A stretch of 64,000 nt of DNA. It comes from Cristatella mucedo (taxonomy: Eukaryota; Bryozoa; Phylactolaemata; Cristatellidae). This document shows, in pieces, positions 41,465 to 50,750 of the stretch. The translations under genes and the position numbers were made by a program. The notes beneath the pieces are model-generated. The model ran no database searches. It worked only from the letters and a program-made list of their open reading frames with translations, and was not told where the DNA came from. Every line of letters begins with the position of its first letter. The first letter of the stretch is position 1. The stretch is from positions 124,001-188,000 of the forward strand of contig WPIO01000218.1 in the NCBI GenBank assembly GCA_009760855.2, in the 5' to 3' direction.

Positions 41465-42704
41465 TTACAGATAATATAATAATAATAATAATAATGTACT
41501 TGATAAAGCGCCCTCAGAGAACTTAATCTCTTTCTAGGCGCTTTACATTTGCTGCAAAGGGAAAAGCAATTACATGGTAAGTAAAATCATGCTTGAAAAA
41601 CATACAAAATGAGTAATATGGTTAGGGTTAGGGGTGACATGCACAGGGTCAGCATGCAAATGCGGTTAGTGGCAGCATGCAGTGTCAGCACGCATAAGCA
41701 CATCAAAGACGATTCACAGGGACCCACTAAATGCTGTCCTAAATAGGTATGTTTTTAAGTTCCTTTTAAATGTGGTCAGGTCAGGGGATGTTCTGATGCA
41801 GGTCGGGAGGGAGTTCGAGCTTTGGGAGCATACGAACTAAATGCACGGTCTCAAAACGATTTAAGGTTTGTACGAGGTATTTGTAGACTGTTGGATACCG
41901 AAAAGCGGGTGGTACGATGCTTGGCCTGATGGGTGAGTATATCGGAGAGCTAGGCTGGAGCCACATAATGAAAGGACCTAAGAGTGAGCGACAAAACCTT
42001 GGAGTCAATCCGTTGCTTGACTGGTAGCCAGTGCAGGTCGGCAAGAAGTGGGGTAATGTGGCAACTGCGACACTCACGACAGGCAAGCCTAGCTGCAGAG
42101 TTTTGCACCAGCTGCAATCGCCTGATCGCACATGCTGGTAGGGGCCAGTAAGCAGTGAGTTGCAGAAGTCGAGACGGGATGTCACGAATGCATCGACCAA
42201 CTTGGACGTAGTATCCGTATCTAAACAAGCCCGAATTTTAGCAATGTTATGAAGCTGAAAATAGGCAGATTTGACTGTGGAGCTGATATGGTCGTCTAAC
42301 GAGAGGTCGCTTTGGAATATGACACCAAGATTCCGAGCTGATTCGACAGGAGATATGCTGGCAGAGCCAATTTTAAGTATCAGCCTTTCTAATCTCTGAA
42401 TTACACTGGGTTTGCCCATAACTAGTAAGTTAGTTTTCTCATCGCTTAGTTTTATAAAATTTGCTGGCATCCATGTGCGGATGTCATCAATGCATGCAGC
42501 AAATGAGTTGAGAGAATTTGAGGTGCTCGAAGGTTGGGAGGGATCAAACCAAAGGTACAGTTGAGTGTCATCCGCATAGAAGTGAAAGCCTAGGTTGTGC
42601 TTGACAATCACATCAGCAAGAGGGAGAGTATAAACCGTGAAAGGAACCGGACCTAGCACGGTGCCCTGAGGTACTCCATGTTTCACAGGTACTTCAGACG
42701 ATCA
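41465..42704 (-). mobile_element. LINE A reverse transcriptase to tail (right arm)
   Basis: Counterpart of 8,118-9,350 and about 95% identical to it. The frame 42,686-41,781 (301 codons) is open across GVPQGTVLGP and FYADDTQLY, lacking the left arm's TAA, but a frameshift near 42,150 breaks the C-terminal domain. Upstream RT sequence is absent because the arm ends at 42,704. Confidence 0.85.
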
Positions 42705-43317
42705 ACAATTCGACCAACAAATGGAATATTTTGTTTAAAGTTTATCATCGTATTTATATTGTTTCTTATTTCTCTTCTAGGAAAATGTGTAAAACCTTGA
42801 TCAAGATAGAATATATTCAATCCTTTATGTCTACATCTAGTAAAATAGTCGAATATCTTAGAATGCGTACCGAAAGCCGCATAGGCTGCGAGTGAGCTAT
42901 ACAAAACTATGTTGCTTAACACCCACGTGGTCTGAATGACTTTGTGGAGTTACAGACGGAGATACATTACATTACACTGATCTTCTGTCATCAAATCATC
43001 TAATACAACAACATTCTTACAATTCCTATAAGAATCAACTTCTGGCATATTATCAATTTCATTAACCCAAACAAAAGCAGGTTTTTCTTTTGTCATTGAC
43101 ATAAGACCACGATATAACTTTTGATCTAAGCTTGAAGCAATAATAGTACAACATCATAAATAACCTTACCATTAAATATCCAATTCATTACTAACTGTGA
43201 CTTACCAGTACCACTTGGACCAAGTACTAATGCTCTAATATGCACTTTAGGTAATGGTTCTTCATATCCAGTATCTATATCTTGTCCAAAATTAAATGCT
43301 ACAACTTTCAGAAACAT
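42705..43317 (-). pseudogene. A32/FtsK-like genome-packaging ATPase, split by LINE B
   Basis: This would be the motor that packages DNA into capsids. Walker A is GPSGTGKSQL (about 43,205-43,235) and Walker B is VVVLDDL (about 42,995-43,015). A frameshift near 43,150 separates them. A LINE B piece at 42,857-42,977 follows just after Walker B, and the C-terminal part resumes with a YFTRCRHKGLNIFYLDQG segment (about 42,795-42,845), the usual sensor-like region of this family. The right arm of the inverted duplication removes the last part at 42,704. Confidence 0.8.
42857..42977 (+). mobile_element. LINE B 3' end inside the ATPase gene
   Basis: A strongly 5'-truncated LINE B: ATGCGTACCGAAAGCCGC to tail GAGATACATTACATTAC. 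Confidence 0.8.
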
Positions 43318-43652
43318 CTTTCTATATTATAATAGATAAGGAAATTTATTGTTTTAAGTGCAAAAAGAAAGCTGATACCATTCATGAAGAATATCTTGAG
43401 GTAGATAGTACTAAAGGAATTAGAGGAATGGTAAAAGGTGGTTGTACTATTTGTGATAGTAAGAAATCAAAGTTTGTTAAGTTGAGAAGTGGATCAACGA
43501 CAGTTGGGTCGGGTAGAACAACTGCAAGTAAGGTTTCTTATGGAACGGGTCGAACAGCTGCAAGTAAGGTTTCTTATGGATCAGGTAGAAAACAAGTAAG
43601 TAGAGGATCCAGTGTTCCAACACCTGCCGTTTTTGCAGCAATACCAAATTAA
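43296..43652 (+). CDS. DUF5679-like zinc-ribbon protein with basic repeats
   Basis: An open frame of 118 codons. EIYCFKCKKKAD near residue 17 and GGCTICDSKKSKFVK near 50 form two CxxC pairs spaced like the DUF5679 zinc ribbon, which occurs in large and mid-size DNA viruses. After it come three repeats of a Ser/Thr/Gly/Arg unit (about 18-20 residues each, GRTxASKVSYG type), resembling a basic DNA-binding tail. It is divergent from the ATPase, and the start codons lie within a shared ~20-bp region. One of the few unbroken viral frames, but the start is uncertain. Confidence 0.55.
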   Translation: MLQLSETSFYIIIDKEIYCFKCKKKADTIHEEYLEVDSTKGIRGMVKGGCTICDSKKSKFVKLRSGSTTVGSGRTTASKVSYGTGRTAASKVSYGSGRKQVSRGSSVPTPAVFAAIPN

Positions 43653-44165
43653 CTTAGTAAAACATTCTCAGGTAGTACTGATAGATATAGTGGTAAAGGA
43701 GTTTGTGGTTGTGCAGATAAAGAACAAATGATTGCAGAACTAAAAAGAACTATTGAACATTTAAAAAAAGTAAAATCAACACCTTTAACAGATATAGAAA
43801 TAAATAATTATATAAAAGAATTAGATACAAATAATTTTAGAGGGGTATTTGCAAGAGATGAACTAACTAAACCATTAAAGAATGAATGTCTTATTTGTAA
43901 TACAGGAGAATCAGGTATGAGCGATATATCACTGGGTAGTGCTTAAAAAAGAAGGAAACAGATGTTTTTCCTTTGATTAATTCGGTGCTCCACCAATGCC
44001 TGGAGTAAAAAATTATTTTGGTGTTATACCAACATTCAAGAAGTTTAAGTGACAAGAATACAATCACACAGATTGTGGAAGAAGATGTCTAATCTTCTTA
44101 AAAGTAATGCAAGGATCAGATTTTGGATCGACAATGGAATTATTAATTTCATTTAAAAATTTTCT
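43653..44165 (+). pseudogene. Adenain-type cysteine protease (Polinton PRO)
   Basis: The Ulp1/adenain family processes virion proteins. The N-terminal motif NFRGVFARDELTKP is at about 43,830-43,875. The catalytic His is in HWVVL (43,930), an Asp at 43,975 precedes FGAPP, and the catalytic Cys is in TDCGRRC (44,074). A frameshift near 43,920 and TAA/TGA stops at 43,978 and about 44,050 break the gene. Family length is about 170-220 residues, which fits. The lead-in contains a coiled-coil-like stretch. Confidence 0.75.
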
Positions 44166-44188
44166 TTTTCTATTATAGAAATGGAAGC

Positions 44189-44524
44189 GGACAATAAAAA
44201 ATTCATTGTACTTGAAAATGCCTAAGTCGTAATTCCAAAAGGAAAATCTGCTCGTGTCCATATTGAAGAGAAAATTAGTAAAATTCTAAGCCTTACTTCA
44301 ATGCATAGATGTATATTACAGAAGATATGAGACCTGTACTTGAAGATATTGCTAATAGAGCAAGTATGAAGCTTGAATATAGTGGGTATGATATGAGTAG
44401 TCGTTCAATTATTGGTATTAGATTTGCATTTGGTAAAAAGCCAAGTATATTCTTTGATCAAAAGAACAAACAAATGAAATTTAGTAGTGCTGCTGAGCTA
44501 ATTGAAAAACTTGGTAATGACTAG
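44189..44524 (+). pseudogene. Small unknown Polinton protein
   Basis: An N-terminal part (EADNKKFIVLENA then a stop, then KGKSARVHIEEKI) and, after a frameshift near 44,285, an open frame 44,309-44,524 with the segment IGIRFAFGKKPSIFFDQ. Not recognised. The downstream gene overlaps its last codons, a typical compact viral arrangement. Confidence 0.4.
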
Positions 44525-44672
44525 TATTGCTGGTATTCTTGATGGATCATATGTAACTAAAGTTACTTATGATTCAGAAGAAAGACTTAGTATTAGATTG
44601 AAGATTGATCAAGTTAGAGTTTATAATATAAATAGAAAATCACAGGATAAATTCAATCCTGCTGAGTATTAG
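44518..44672 (+). CDS. Short unknown Polinton ORF (51 codons)
   Basis: It starts at the ATG overlapping the preceding stop (AATGACTAG) and ends at TAG at 44,670. The product is polar with alternating beta-like pattern (YVTKVTYDSEERLSIRLKI). No family recognised. Intact as far as visible. Confidence 0.4.
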
Positions 44673-45792
44673 ATAAACATAAATATAAAACAAAAATGAA
44701 AGTTAGATTAGTTATGCTATATTTTTTTTTACTTATTGATAATATTCTATCAACTAAAGTCTTAGCATAATTAGTTATCTTTGTTATACTTGATGAATTA
44801 CTTACTTTGTCTTTTAAGAATTCCATCGCAAATGAATTGTCTGAAATACCACTGCCGATACCAAGGCCAAGACCTAATTTTGCCTTAGCACTCATAATTG
44901 CTGCGACAGTTTTAGCATCTTCACGAACATAAGCCGGCTGACGTGGGTCAAGTGCTATTCGTGCTGCACTTTCTGCTAAAACAAGGTCTGATAGATTTCC
45001 TATTTCAGTTCGTTTTGGTTCAGGATCAGATGATGTTTCAATGTATAAACTATCGTGGACTAATGCAGCTCTATCAAGTGCATTCACACCCTCATATCCT
45101 TCATCTAAACGTTTTCTGAATTGAGTTCCTGACCTAGCATAACCATATTTTTTCGTATCGTTGAAACTACTTCCTGGTAGGAATATACTCTTTTCAAATT
45201 TCGGGAGTTTTAAATGAAATTCTCTACCGCCTGATAATTTGTTTATTATGTAATGTAATGTATCTCCGTCAGTAACTCCACAAAGTCATAAAGACCATGT
45301 GGGCGTTACGCAGGAGAGTTTTGTATAGCGCACTCACAGCCTAAGCGGCTTTCGGTACGCATTCGGTAGCCAACAGACTTCGTCTCACGCAACAAAGAGA
45401 AAGTGGGAAGAACAGCAGAGTTAGGAGAGCAGTTGAGGTAGTGAGTAGCATAGAAGTAGCAGTTCAGGTCCGCTGAAAAAGATGTGCCATAGTCGGCAGT
45501 TGGAGAGTAGATGTCGTTGCGTAAATTAAATTATATCGTAAATTATTATATCGATTAACCCGAAACCTGGTCTTCTATTTGCTTTTAATTGTTTAAGACT
45601 TAGATTCAATTGCAATCCAGTATTTTTTGATCTACTCTTTTCTATTTTGTTTAGTTGAGTGTTTGTAAGAAGAATATTAACTCTACCTGTTAAATCTGAA
45701 TGCTTAAGTCTGATTGAGATAGATTCAGTTGATTTATGTATTTGTTTTAGTTGATGATCAGACAATGCAACTTTGACTTCATGATAACTCAT
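44653..45792 (-). pseudogene. Polinton capsid-associated protein with PLA2-like domain, split by LINE B
   Basis: The N-terminal piece 45,792-45,526 has HEVKVALSDHQLKQI and NILLTNTQLNKI, a signature I associate with the Polinton minor-capsid/PLA2 gene. After a LINE B at 45,247-45,525, the remainder (45,245-44,653) carries FLPGSSF, a RSGTQFRKRLDEGY segment and NALDRAALVHDSLY (His-Asp at about 45,055), the active-site helix of parvovirus-type phospholipase A2. Such domains help virions leave endosomes; that role is from family knowledge. The last ~25 residues are hydrophobic and may be read-through. Confidence 0.6.
45247..45525 (-). mobile_element. LINE B 3' end inside the PLA2-like gene
   Basis: GTAATGTATCTCCGTCAGTAA tail through the hairpin and UTR to GTTGCGTAAA, 5'-truncated. 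The coding of the disrupted gene resumes on both sides. Confidence 0.8.
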
Positions 45793-45840
45793 TTCTATAT
45801 ATAATAAAATATTTTAAACAGTTAGAAAACATTATATAGA

Positions 45841-45864
45841 AATGAATCAAGATGAGGTTGATGC

Positions 45865-45922
<58 letters not shown>

Positions 45923-46400
45923 TTAATGAGTTGTTAGGGCTAATGCATTCGCCAGTGTATTTACCATTAAAATTGATAGAACAGGAATAGCCAAAGCTGG
46001 AAGTATTGCGGGAACATTAAAGGTTACTAATGGATATAGATATATAGGAATAGATGGGAAAATATATCTTTCACATCGATTAGCATATTTAATAGTGACA
46101 GGAAAATTTCCACTTCATGAGATAGATCACATAGATATAGATAAGTTAAATAATTCTTTTAATAATTTACGTGAAGCAACATCATCTGAAAATAATAGAA
46201 ATAGAAGAAAGCAAATAAATAATACTAGTGGATTTGTTGGTGTCAGTTGGTTATGAAAAAACAAGCAAATGGATAGCATACATAAAAATAGATAAACATC
46301 AATTCCATTTGGGATATTTTGATGACCCTGAAGAAGCGGCCATCGCTAGAGATCTTGAAGCCATCCGTCTCCATTTACAATTTGATTTTATAATTACACG
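45841..46400 (+). pseudogene. HNH endonuclease with AP2 DNA-binding domain (homing-endonuclease type)
   Basis: The HNH core is visible as LSHRLAYLIVTGKFPLHE and EIDHIDIDKLNNSFNNLRE (about 46,075-46,170), followed by a SENNRNRR helix. After a TGA and +1 shift at 46,253, an AP2 fold follows (KWIAYIKIDKHQFHLGYFDD then EEAAIARDLEAIRLH). HNH-AP2 proteins are mobile endonucleases common in phages and giant viruses. The frame is preceded by a GA-repeat (45,869-45,923) reading as Arg-Glu repeats in an ATG-started stretch from 45,841, so the repeat may have expanded in coding DNA. Confidence 0.7.
45869..45923 (+). repeat. (GA)n microsatellite
   Basis: About 27 dinucleotide units of AG with one AA interruption near 45,895. 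Confidence 0.95.
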
Positions 46401-46459
46401 TTTTTACTCCACCAATTTTACTTGCTTCAACTTGTTTAATTGCATTTTTTCACTTTTGG

Positions 46460-46645
46460 AGAATAATAATAATAATAACAATTCACTTGACAAAGCGCCC
46501 TCAGTGAACTTAATCTCTCTCTAGGTGCTTTACATTTGCTGTAAAGTGAAATGCAATTGAATGGTAAGTAAAATCATGCTTGAAAAAAATAAAAGGAAAT
46601 GAATAATATGGTTAGGGGTGACATGCACAGGGTCAGCATGCAAAT
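46460..46645 (-). mobile_element. LINE A 3' end, minus strand
   Basis: AATAATAATAATAAC tail, hairpin, and the GGTGACATGCACAGGGTCAG UTR block, 5'-truncated to about 185 bp. Confidence 0.8.
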
Positions 46646-47129
46646 AATCAATACCTCCACTGTCTACTAATGCTCTTCTATGATCTGTATAATCCAATCT
46701 ATTTTTTACTTTAGATCGTTCTACTTTTCCACTAAAATAAATATCAATTCCACGATTAGTTGCTTTTACCATATCATTCAAATCAGTAATAGCATTTCCT
46801 AATCTTTCGTTTTGAAGACATAAAGCTTCCATTCGTTGTTCATGTATGTCCATTTGTGGAGCTTTAGCAGTAAACATAGTTTCGTCAACTATTTTCTTTA
46901 ATAGACTTGCAACAGCTACAGCAATCGAAACGCTAATTCCGACTCCACCAACTATACTAGCAATCAAAGTAATAATAGGAGCAATTACAAAAGGTAAAAA
47001 TCCTCCTTTGACTTCTAAGAAGTTCTTACTCCAAGCTTTAGGATCTAACTGTGCAGCAGTCCATGTTACTTCTTCTCCAAAGACTTCAGTTAAGAATTTA
47101 CTTGGATCTTTATACCATTCTCGCCTCAT
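46646..47129 (-). pseudogene. GG-motif membrane protein of the Polinton (fragment)
   Basis: The minus frame inside 47,330-46,530 is viral only between these positions; its ends are LINE A sequence. The protein has a WYKDPSKF lead, then EVKGG followed by FLPFVIAPIITLIASIVGGV, two adjacent hydrophobic segments, and a polar helical C-terminus. A GG/F junction of this type is where adenain-like proteases cut Polinton structural proteins, so a processed membrane or capsid-interior protein is plausible. Both ends are lost to LINE A insertions. Confidence 0.5.
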
Positions 47130-48250
47130 GACATAGAGCGCTCTAACGTGCGTTCTTGTTCGTTGCAGAATTCTTCGCAAAACCGAAGTTCTTGCGAACA
47201 TCGTATACGGAAACGATACAGCTAAGACCTGTTTAAAGTTATTCTGATTGTTATTTGACCGTAGCACGTAAGAAATTACGTGCCTATGGACATCTAAATG
47301 CTTATCGCTTCGGGCTGCTGGGTCTCCCACTCCGGCTGCTGCCTTAGCTTTGCCGGCGGCAAGTAACCTGCTTGTTAGTTATGATCGTCAGCAGCTGTCA
47401 TCGCTTCGTCATCGCATATCAAGTGCATTCCCAGATATTATTGTTGTTGCTAAGATTCATGAACTATGCATTACCAAAAGAAAAGCACCCTGTAGCCGCC
47501 GCGGTGGCCTGAAACGCAGGCTCAGACGCCGCTCCTTGGGCGGAACCTGCAAGCTGAGTACCGGCTCGTTCGGTATTCCTAGCATTGTCTCGAACCCCTC
47601 AGCACGCTCCCCCACATGCGTCACTGTAAATTCCTCAAACTTAGTGGTCATCAAGCCTGTTGTAACGCCATCGGCCAGACTTAACGCTTGCCTTTGGGAT
47701 CCTTGCTCAATGTGCAATAAACCTCTAGTAATAAGCGACCTTATTTCTGAAAATGTTATCGACCTGCTCGCCCTAACTGAAACTTGGCTGAAATCGATAA
47801 ACTGCCCAACAATTAAAGAAACCACTCCATCTGGTTTTCCGTTCTTTCACACCCCTAGATCAATCAAAACTAGAGGTGGAGTTGCTATTATCGTGTGCTC
47901 GAAATTGAACTTCAAGCCATTTGTGGTACCCTGAAAGCAGTCTTTTGAATCAATTGTACTGGTCTCACCCGAAAACAAGCTACCGATAGTGGCAGTAGTC
48001 TATCGCCTACCAGGTACCAAATTCTCCTTTATCTCAGATTTCTCTGATCTTATTTCGATTCGGTGTGCAAGAAATCAATCTTTCCTGGTTCTGGGTAATT
48101 TCAACGGTCACTTTGATAACTTATCTGAAGCTTTCAGCAACAAAGTTCGTGCATTGACGGACTTGTTGTCAGTTGTGACTCGTGTGCATGGCCCTACCCA
48201 CATCAAGGGTAACACACTTAACCAGATTTTCTCATAAAACTGCACTTACA
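47130..48250 (+). mobile_element. LINE A copy: 5' end and endonuclease, truncated
   Basis: It has the shared 5' end. The endonuclease frame is open 47,350-47,934, then TGA at 47,932, and continues 47,989-48,237. Motifs LLALTETWL, GGVAIIV, YRLPG and GNFNGHFDN are visible. The conserved Asp of GDFN is Asn here, which should inactivate it. Homology stops at 48,250. Confidence 0.8.
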
Positions 48251-48320
48251 AACTCAAACATTTCATTTGATTCATGTTCAAACAAATCATTCAATATCTC
48301 ATAATTTTCATTTTGCTCGT
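48251..48320 (-). other. Short AT-rich viral-looking insert between LINE A pieces
   Basis: About 70 bp not belonging to LINE A. On the minus strand it reads as an acidic, Glu/Phe-rich segment like the neighbouring polymerase DNA, and it shares TGAAATGTTTGAGTTT with the polymerase fragment at 61,497-61,512. Confidence 0.35.
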
Positions 48321-48445
48321 TTTTTAAGCAGGATTTTACTTACCATTCAATTGCATTTCCTTTTGCAGCAAATGTTAAGCGCCTAGAAAGAGATTAAGTT
48401 CTCCGAGGGTGCTTAATCAAGTACATTATTATTATCATTATTAAT
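48321..48445 (+). mobile_element. LINE A 3' end
   Basis: AAGCAGGATTTTACTTACC, hairpin, ATTATTATTATCATTATTA tail. Confidence 0.8.
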
Positions 48446-49960
48446 CATATCCTCTAAAACCATGAAATTTAACAGGAAGTAGCCATTTTTTTATAATTCA
48501 TTCCTGCATTTAAATTACAACTGTGATCCGCAGCACCTCTATAATTATCAGTTAGGTGACAACGATCTTGAACTTTCTTTAATTTACTATTTTTTTAATT
48601 AAATGGTTCTTTACACATCCAACAGAAAAGAGCGTTTTTATATTCATTGAGTTCACTTTCGGTTAAATCATCAATCACACTTTCTGAATTATGATCAACT
48701 AATGTACTTTTTAAGAAGTCAGATAAATCAAATAATCTTCGTAAAAACTTTACCACATAATCTGAACCAACTTTCATAAACTTTTCAAAAACTTATCCTT
48801 TCCGGTCAATAATAACAAATGCAGCAGAACATGAAGCATGAGTTGATCCATTTTTTCTCTGTTCGATTATACATTCAAAGTCTACATAGCAAACATATGG
48901 ACATGTGTTAAGATGTCTAAGAGAATCAAACTTAATAAACTTGTTACTTTCAGCAGGCATTAAATAAACTGTTGTTCCAGAATTTATACTTTCACATAGT
49001 TCTAAATGGTCATTTGCTTGTTTATTTATCAAATAATCTATTTCAACATCTATGACAATAATACAGTTTTCCACCTGAATTAGTTGGTCAACATAATGAA
49101 TTAAAATTGCTTATCAACATATAATGTTCTCTTTAGTTTTTAATTAGTAATAAAAGATTTACATGTCTTCCTTCTTTCTCATCTGACTTTTTTACAACTC
49201 TTAACTGTGAAACTCTAGTTTCTTTATTACCACACGTGCAAACATTTATACTATCATTCATGGCTTTTTCTAATTTGTCAACATCTTTGACTTTTAAAGG
49301 CCATTCAATATCACTAATTAGGTGAGAATATTTAAAGATAGTATCTTTTTTAAGTCACTTTTTTCCACTTACTTCTTTCTACTGGATGTAATGCTCTTAA
49401 AACACACCACAATGCACAAAACTCGTCCTTTTTCATTTTTTAAATTAGTGAACCAGTAAATAAAGTTTATGAAAAAATAATACTTTTACTAGAAAAAAGT
49501 TCTGAGATTTTAATAGAAAATAGATGGTTGTTTCTTGGTTTTCATTCATTTTCAGTTGTTATTACGAAATACAATCCGATGGGTGGTGGATCTTATATTG
49601 AAACACCTGAATATCTAGTTAAGAAACAGTGTATAACTATCTATTGTCAATGTTGATTTAGATTGACCACCTCTTTTTTCTATTGTTCCATCATCAAACA
49701 TTTTCATTTCAAATGATACTTTAAAACTAACTCTAATAAAAGGCCAAGAATTTCTAACTTTATCAAGTAATTTCTTTGTTGGATATCTAACGAATTCTCT
49801 GAGTGTTTCTAAACCTGTATATATTCTTTTTGTTTTATAAGCAAAAGTTAAAGTAATACCTCATCCTGTAACAACTGGCTCAGTAAAACCAACTTTATTA
49901 ATTCTTCCTTTTTTAGTGACATATTTTCTACTTGAGGAATCAAAATCAATATTCATCAGC
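48446..49960 (-). pseudogene. Protein-primed family B DNA polymerase, N-terminal half, with internal inversion
   Basis: The replicative polymerase of Polintons. Reading the minus strand: 49,955-49,660 is the extreme N-terminus (FEMKMFDDGTIEKRG). 49,443-49,075 holds EFCALWCVLRALHPVERSKW and HVNLLLLI. 49,074-48,793 holds the exonuclease motif YVCYVDFECII with Asp and Glu. 48,777-48,480 ends in a CWMCKEPF / DRCHLTDNYRGAADHSCN zinc-like motif typical of this family. The piece that belongs between the first two (GGGSYIETPEYL) is on the opposite strand at 49,448-49,655. Several stops and frameshifts are present. The C-terminal half is not adjacent; a matching middle part lies at 60,606-61,540. Confidence 0.8.
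49445..49658 (+). pseudogene. Inverted polymerase segment (microinversion)
   Basis: A plus-strand frame with LIENRWLFLGFHSFSVVI, GGGSYIETPEYL and a VKKQ end, the N-terminal motif that normally precedes the FKWAVLRAL-type segment of Polinton polymerases. Both neighbours of this segment are on the minus strand, so about 210 bp have flipped. Confidence 0.65.
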
Positions 49961-50021
49961 CATCTAGTCTCAAAAAGAAAAAAGTTTTTTGTCTCGATTT
50001 TGAAGTCATGCTATATAAGTT

Positions 50022-50420
50022 AATCATATTTCTGCTAAAATAAATTAACTATTATAGAACTATAAGATTTGAAAAATAAGGGGCCGTCCATAAACGACGT
50101 CACGCGATTTTGGCCGATTTTGCACCGCCCTCCCTCCCCCTCGTCACAAGTCACCACAAAAAGTCACGCCCCCCTTCAAATATAACGTCACAAAGCTAAG
50201 TTTCAATAAGGCTTCAAATATAACGTCACAGAAGTCAGAACCCCCTCCCCCCTAGGTGCGTGACGTCGCTTATGGACGGCCCCCAAGGCGACCTTTTTCT
50301 CGTGATGAGGGGTTTTTTCTTTTCACGACATCGGGGAATTTTTGGACAGCCGAAGGTGAAACTGAGGTTGGAAGAAAATTTCGTGATGTAAAAGGTAAAA
50401 ACACATCATCAGGGCTCGGC
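50022..50420. repeat. Polinton terminal sequence, interrupted by MITE copy 1
   Basis: ATATTTCTGCTAAAATAAAT, then GATTTGAAAAATAA, the MITE at 50,080-50,284, and then CGACCTTTTTCTCGTGATGA, the ACGACATC hairpin and TTTCGTGATG to about 50,418. Matches 6,320-6,505, which lacks the MITE. Confidence 0.65.
50080..50284. mobile_element. MITE copy 1, GGGGCCGTCC termini
   Basis: About 205 bp with terminal inverted repeats starting GGGGCCGTCCATAAACGACG, and internal inverted TATAACGTCACA blocks. No coding capacity. It is flanked by AA on both sides, and the empty site at 6,368-6,370 has a single AA at that point. Confidence 0.9.
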
Positions 50421-50429
50421 GCACAGAGG

Positions 50430-50750
50430 CGGCTAGATGTAGAACGAAGCCCCCTCAAACGAACTGCAGTACTGACGACAATGACGGTATTAAATTATAC
50501 GCAGGCATTGCAAGCGTGCGAGCGTACGTACGGATGTAGAAGCCGTCGTGGAAGCTGCTCCGGAGCGTCAGTGAAGAGAAGAGAATAGAGAGTGAAGCAG
50601 CTCCGGAGAGACGGGGATAAACGGGGTAGCGTCCACACATGCTGGAGGAAAAGCAGAAAGTTTTTTTTTTGCTGCAGGTCTAGTGGGTCACGAAACCGCA
50701 GCTGATCCATCGCAATTAAATTCGGCTTAGTCAGCCGATAGTGTCCAAAT
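50430..50750 (+). repeat. Foldback-element-related sequence, single end
   Basis: ACGTACGGATGTAGAAGCCG, GAAGAGAAGAGAATAGAGAG and CTGATCCATCGCAATTAAAT...TCAGCCGATAG line up with the right end of the 24,470-25,270 element. No inverted partner is seen nearby. Confidence 0.5.

Larger units (their letters stand above)
33148..42704 (-). repeat. Right arm of the large inverted duplication
   Basis: Reverse complement of 8,118-18,228. It is about 554 bp shorter. It lacks the left arm's LINE B (668 bp) and SINE1 (about 100 bp) but has about 215 bp that the left lacks, and these add up to the observed difference. The outer end at 42,704 cuts straight into the Polinton packaging ATPase. Confidence 0.9.
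42705..50420. mobile_element. Polinton/Maverick-type relic, island 2
   Basis: AT-rich block with a packaging ATPase, a DUF5679-like protein, adenain-type protease, two small genes, a PLA2-like capsid gene, HNH-AP2 endonuclease, a GG-motif membrane protein, the N-terminal half of the DNA polymerase and a terminal sequence. ATPase, protease and protein-primed polymerase together define the Polinton/adintovirus group. The major and minor jelly-roll capsid genes are not seen. LINE A and LINE B insertions cut it in at least four places. Confidence 0.8.

Noticed and set aside
43128-43317. Bacterial ABC-type ATPase
   Set aside because: The Walker A context, Walker B and the following YFTR/FYLDQ segment fit the viral A32/FtsK packaging family, and neighbours are Polinton genes.
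46530-47330. Single 266-codon protein
   Set aside because: Its two ends are LINE A 3' UTR and LINE A 5' end read in reverse. Only 46,646-47,129 is viral coding.
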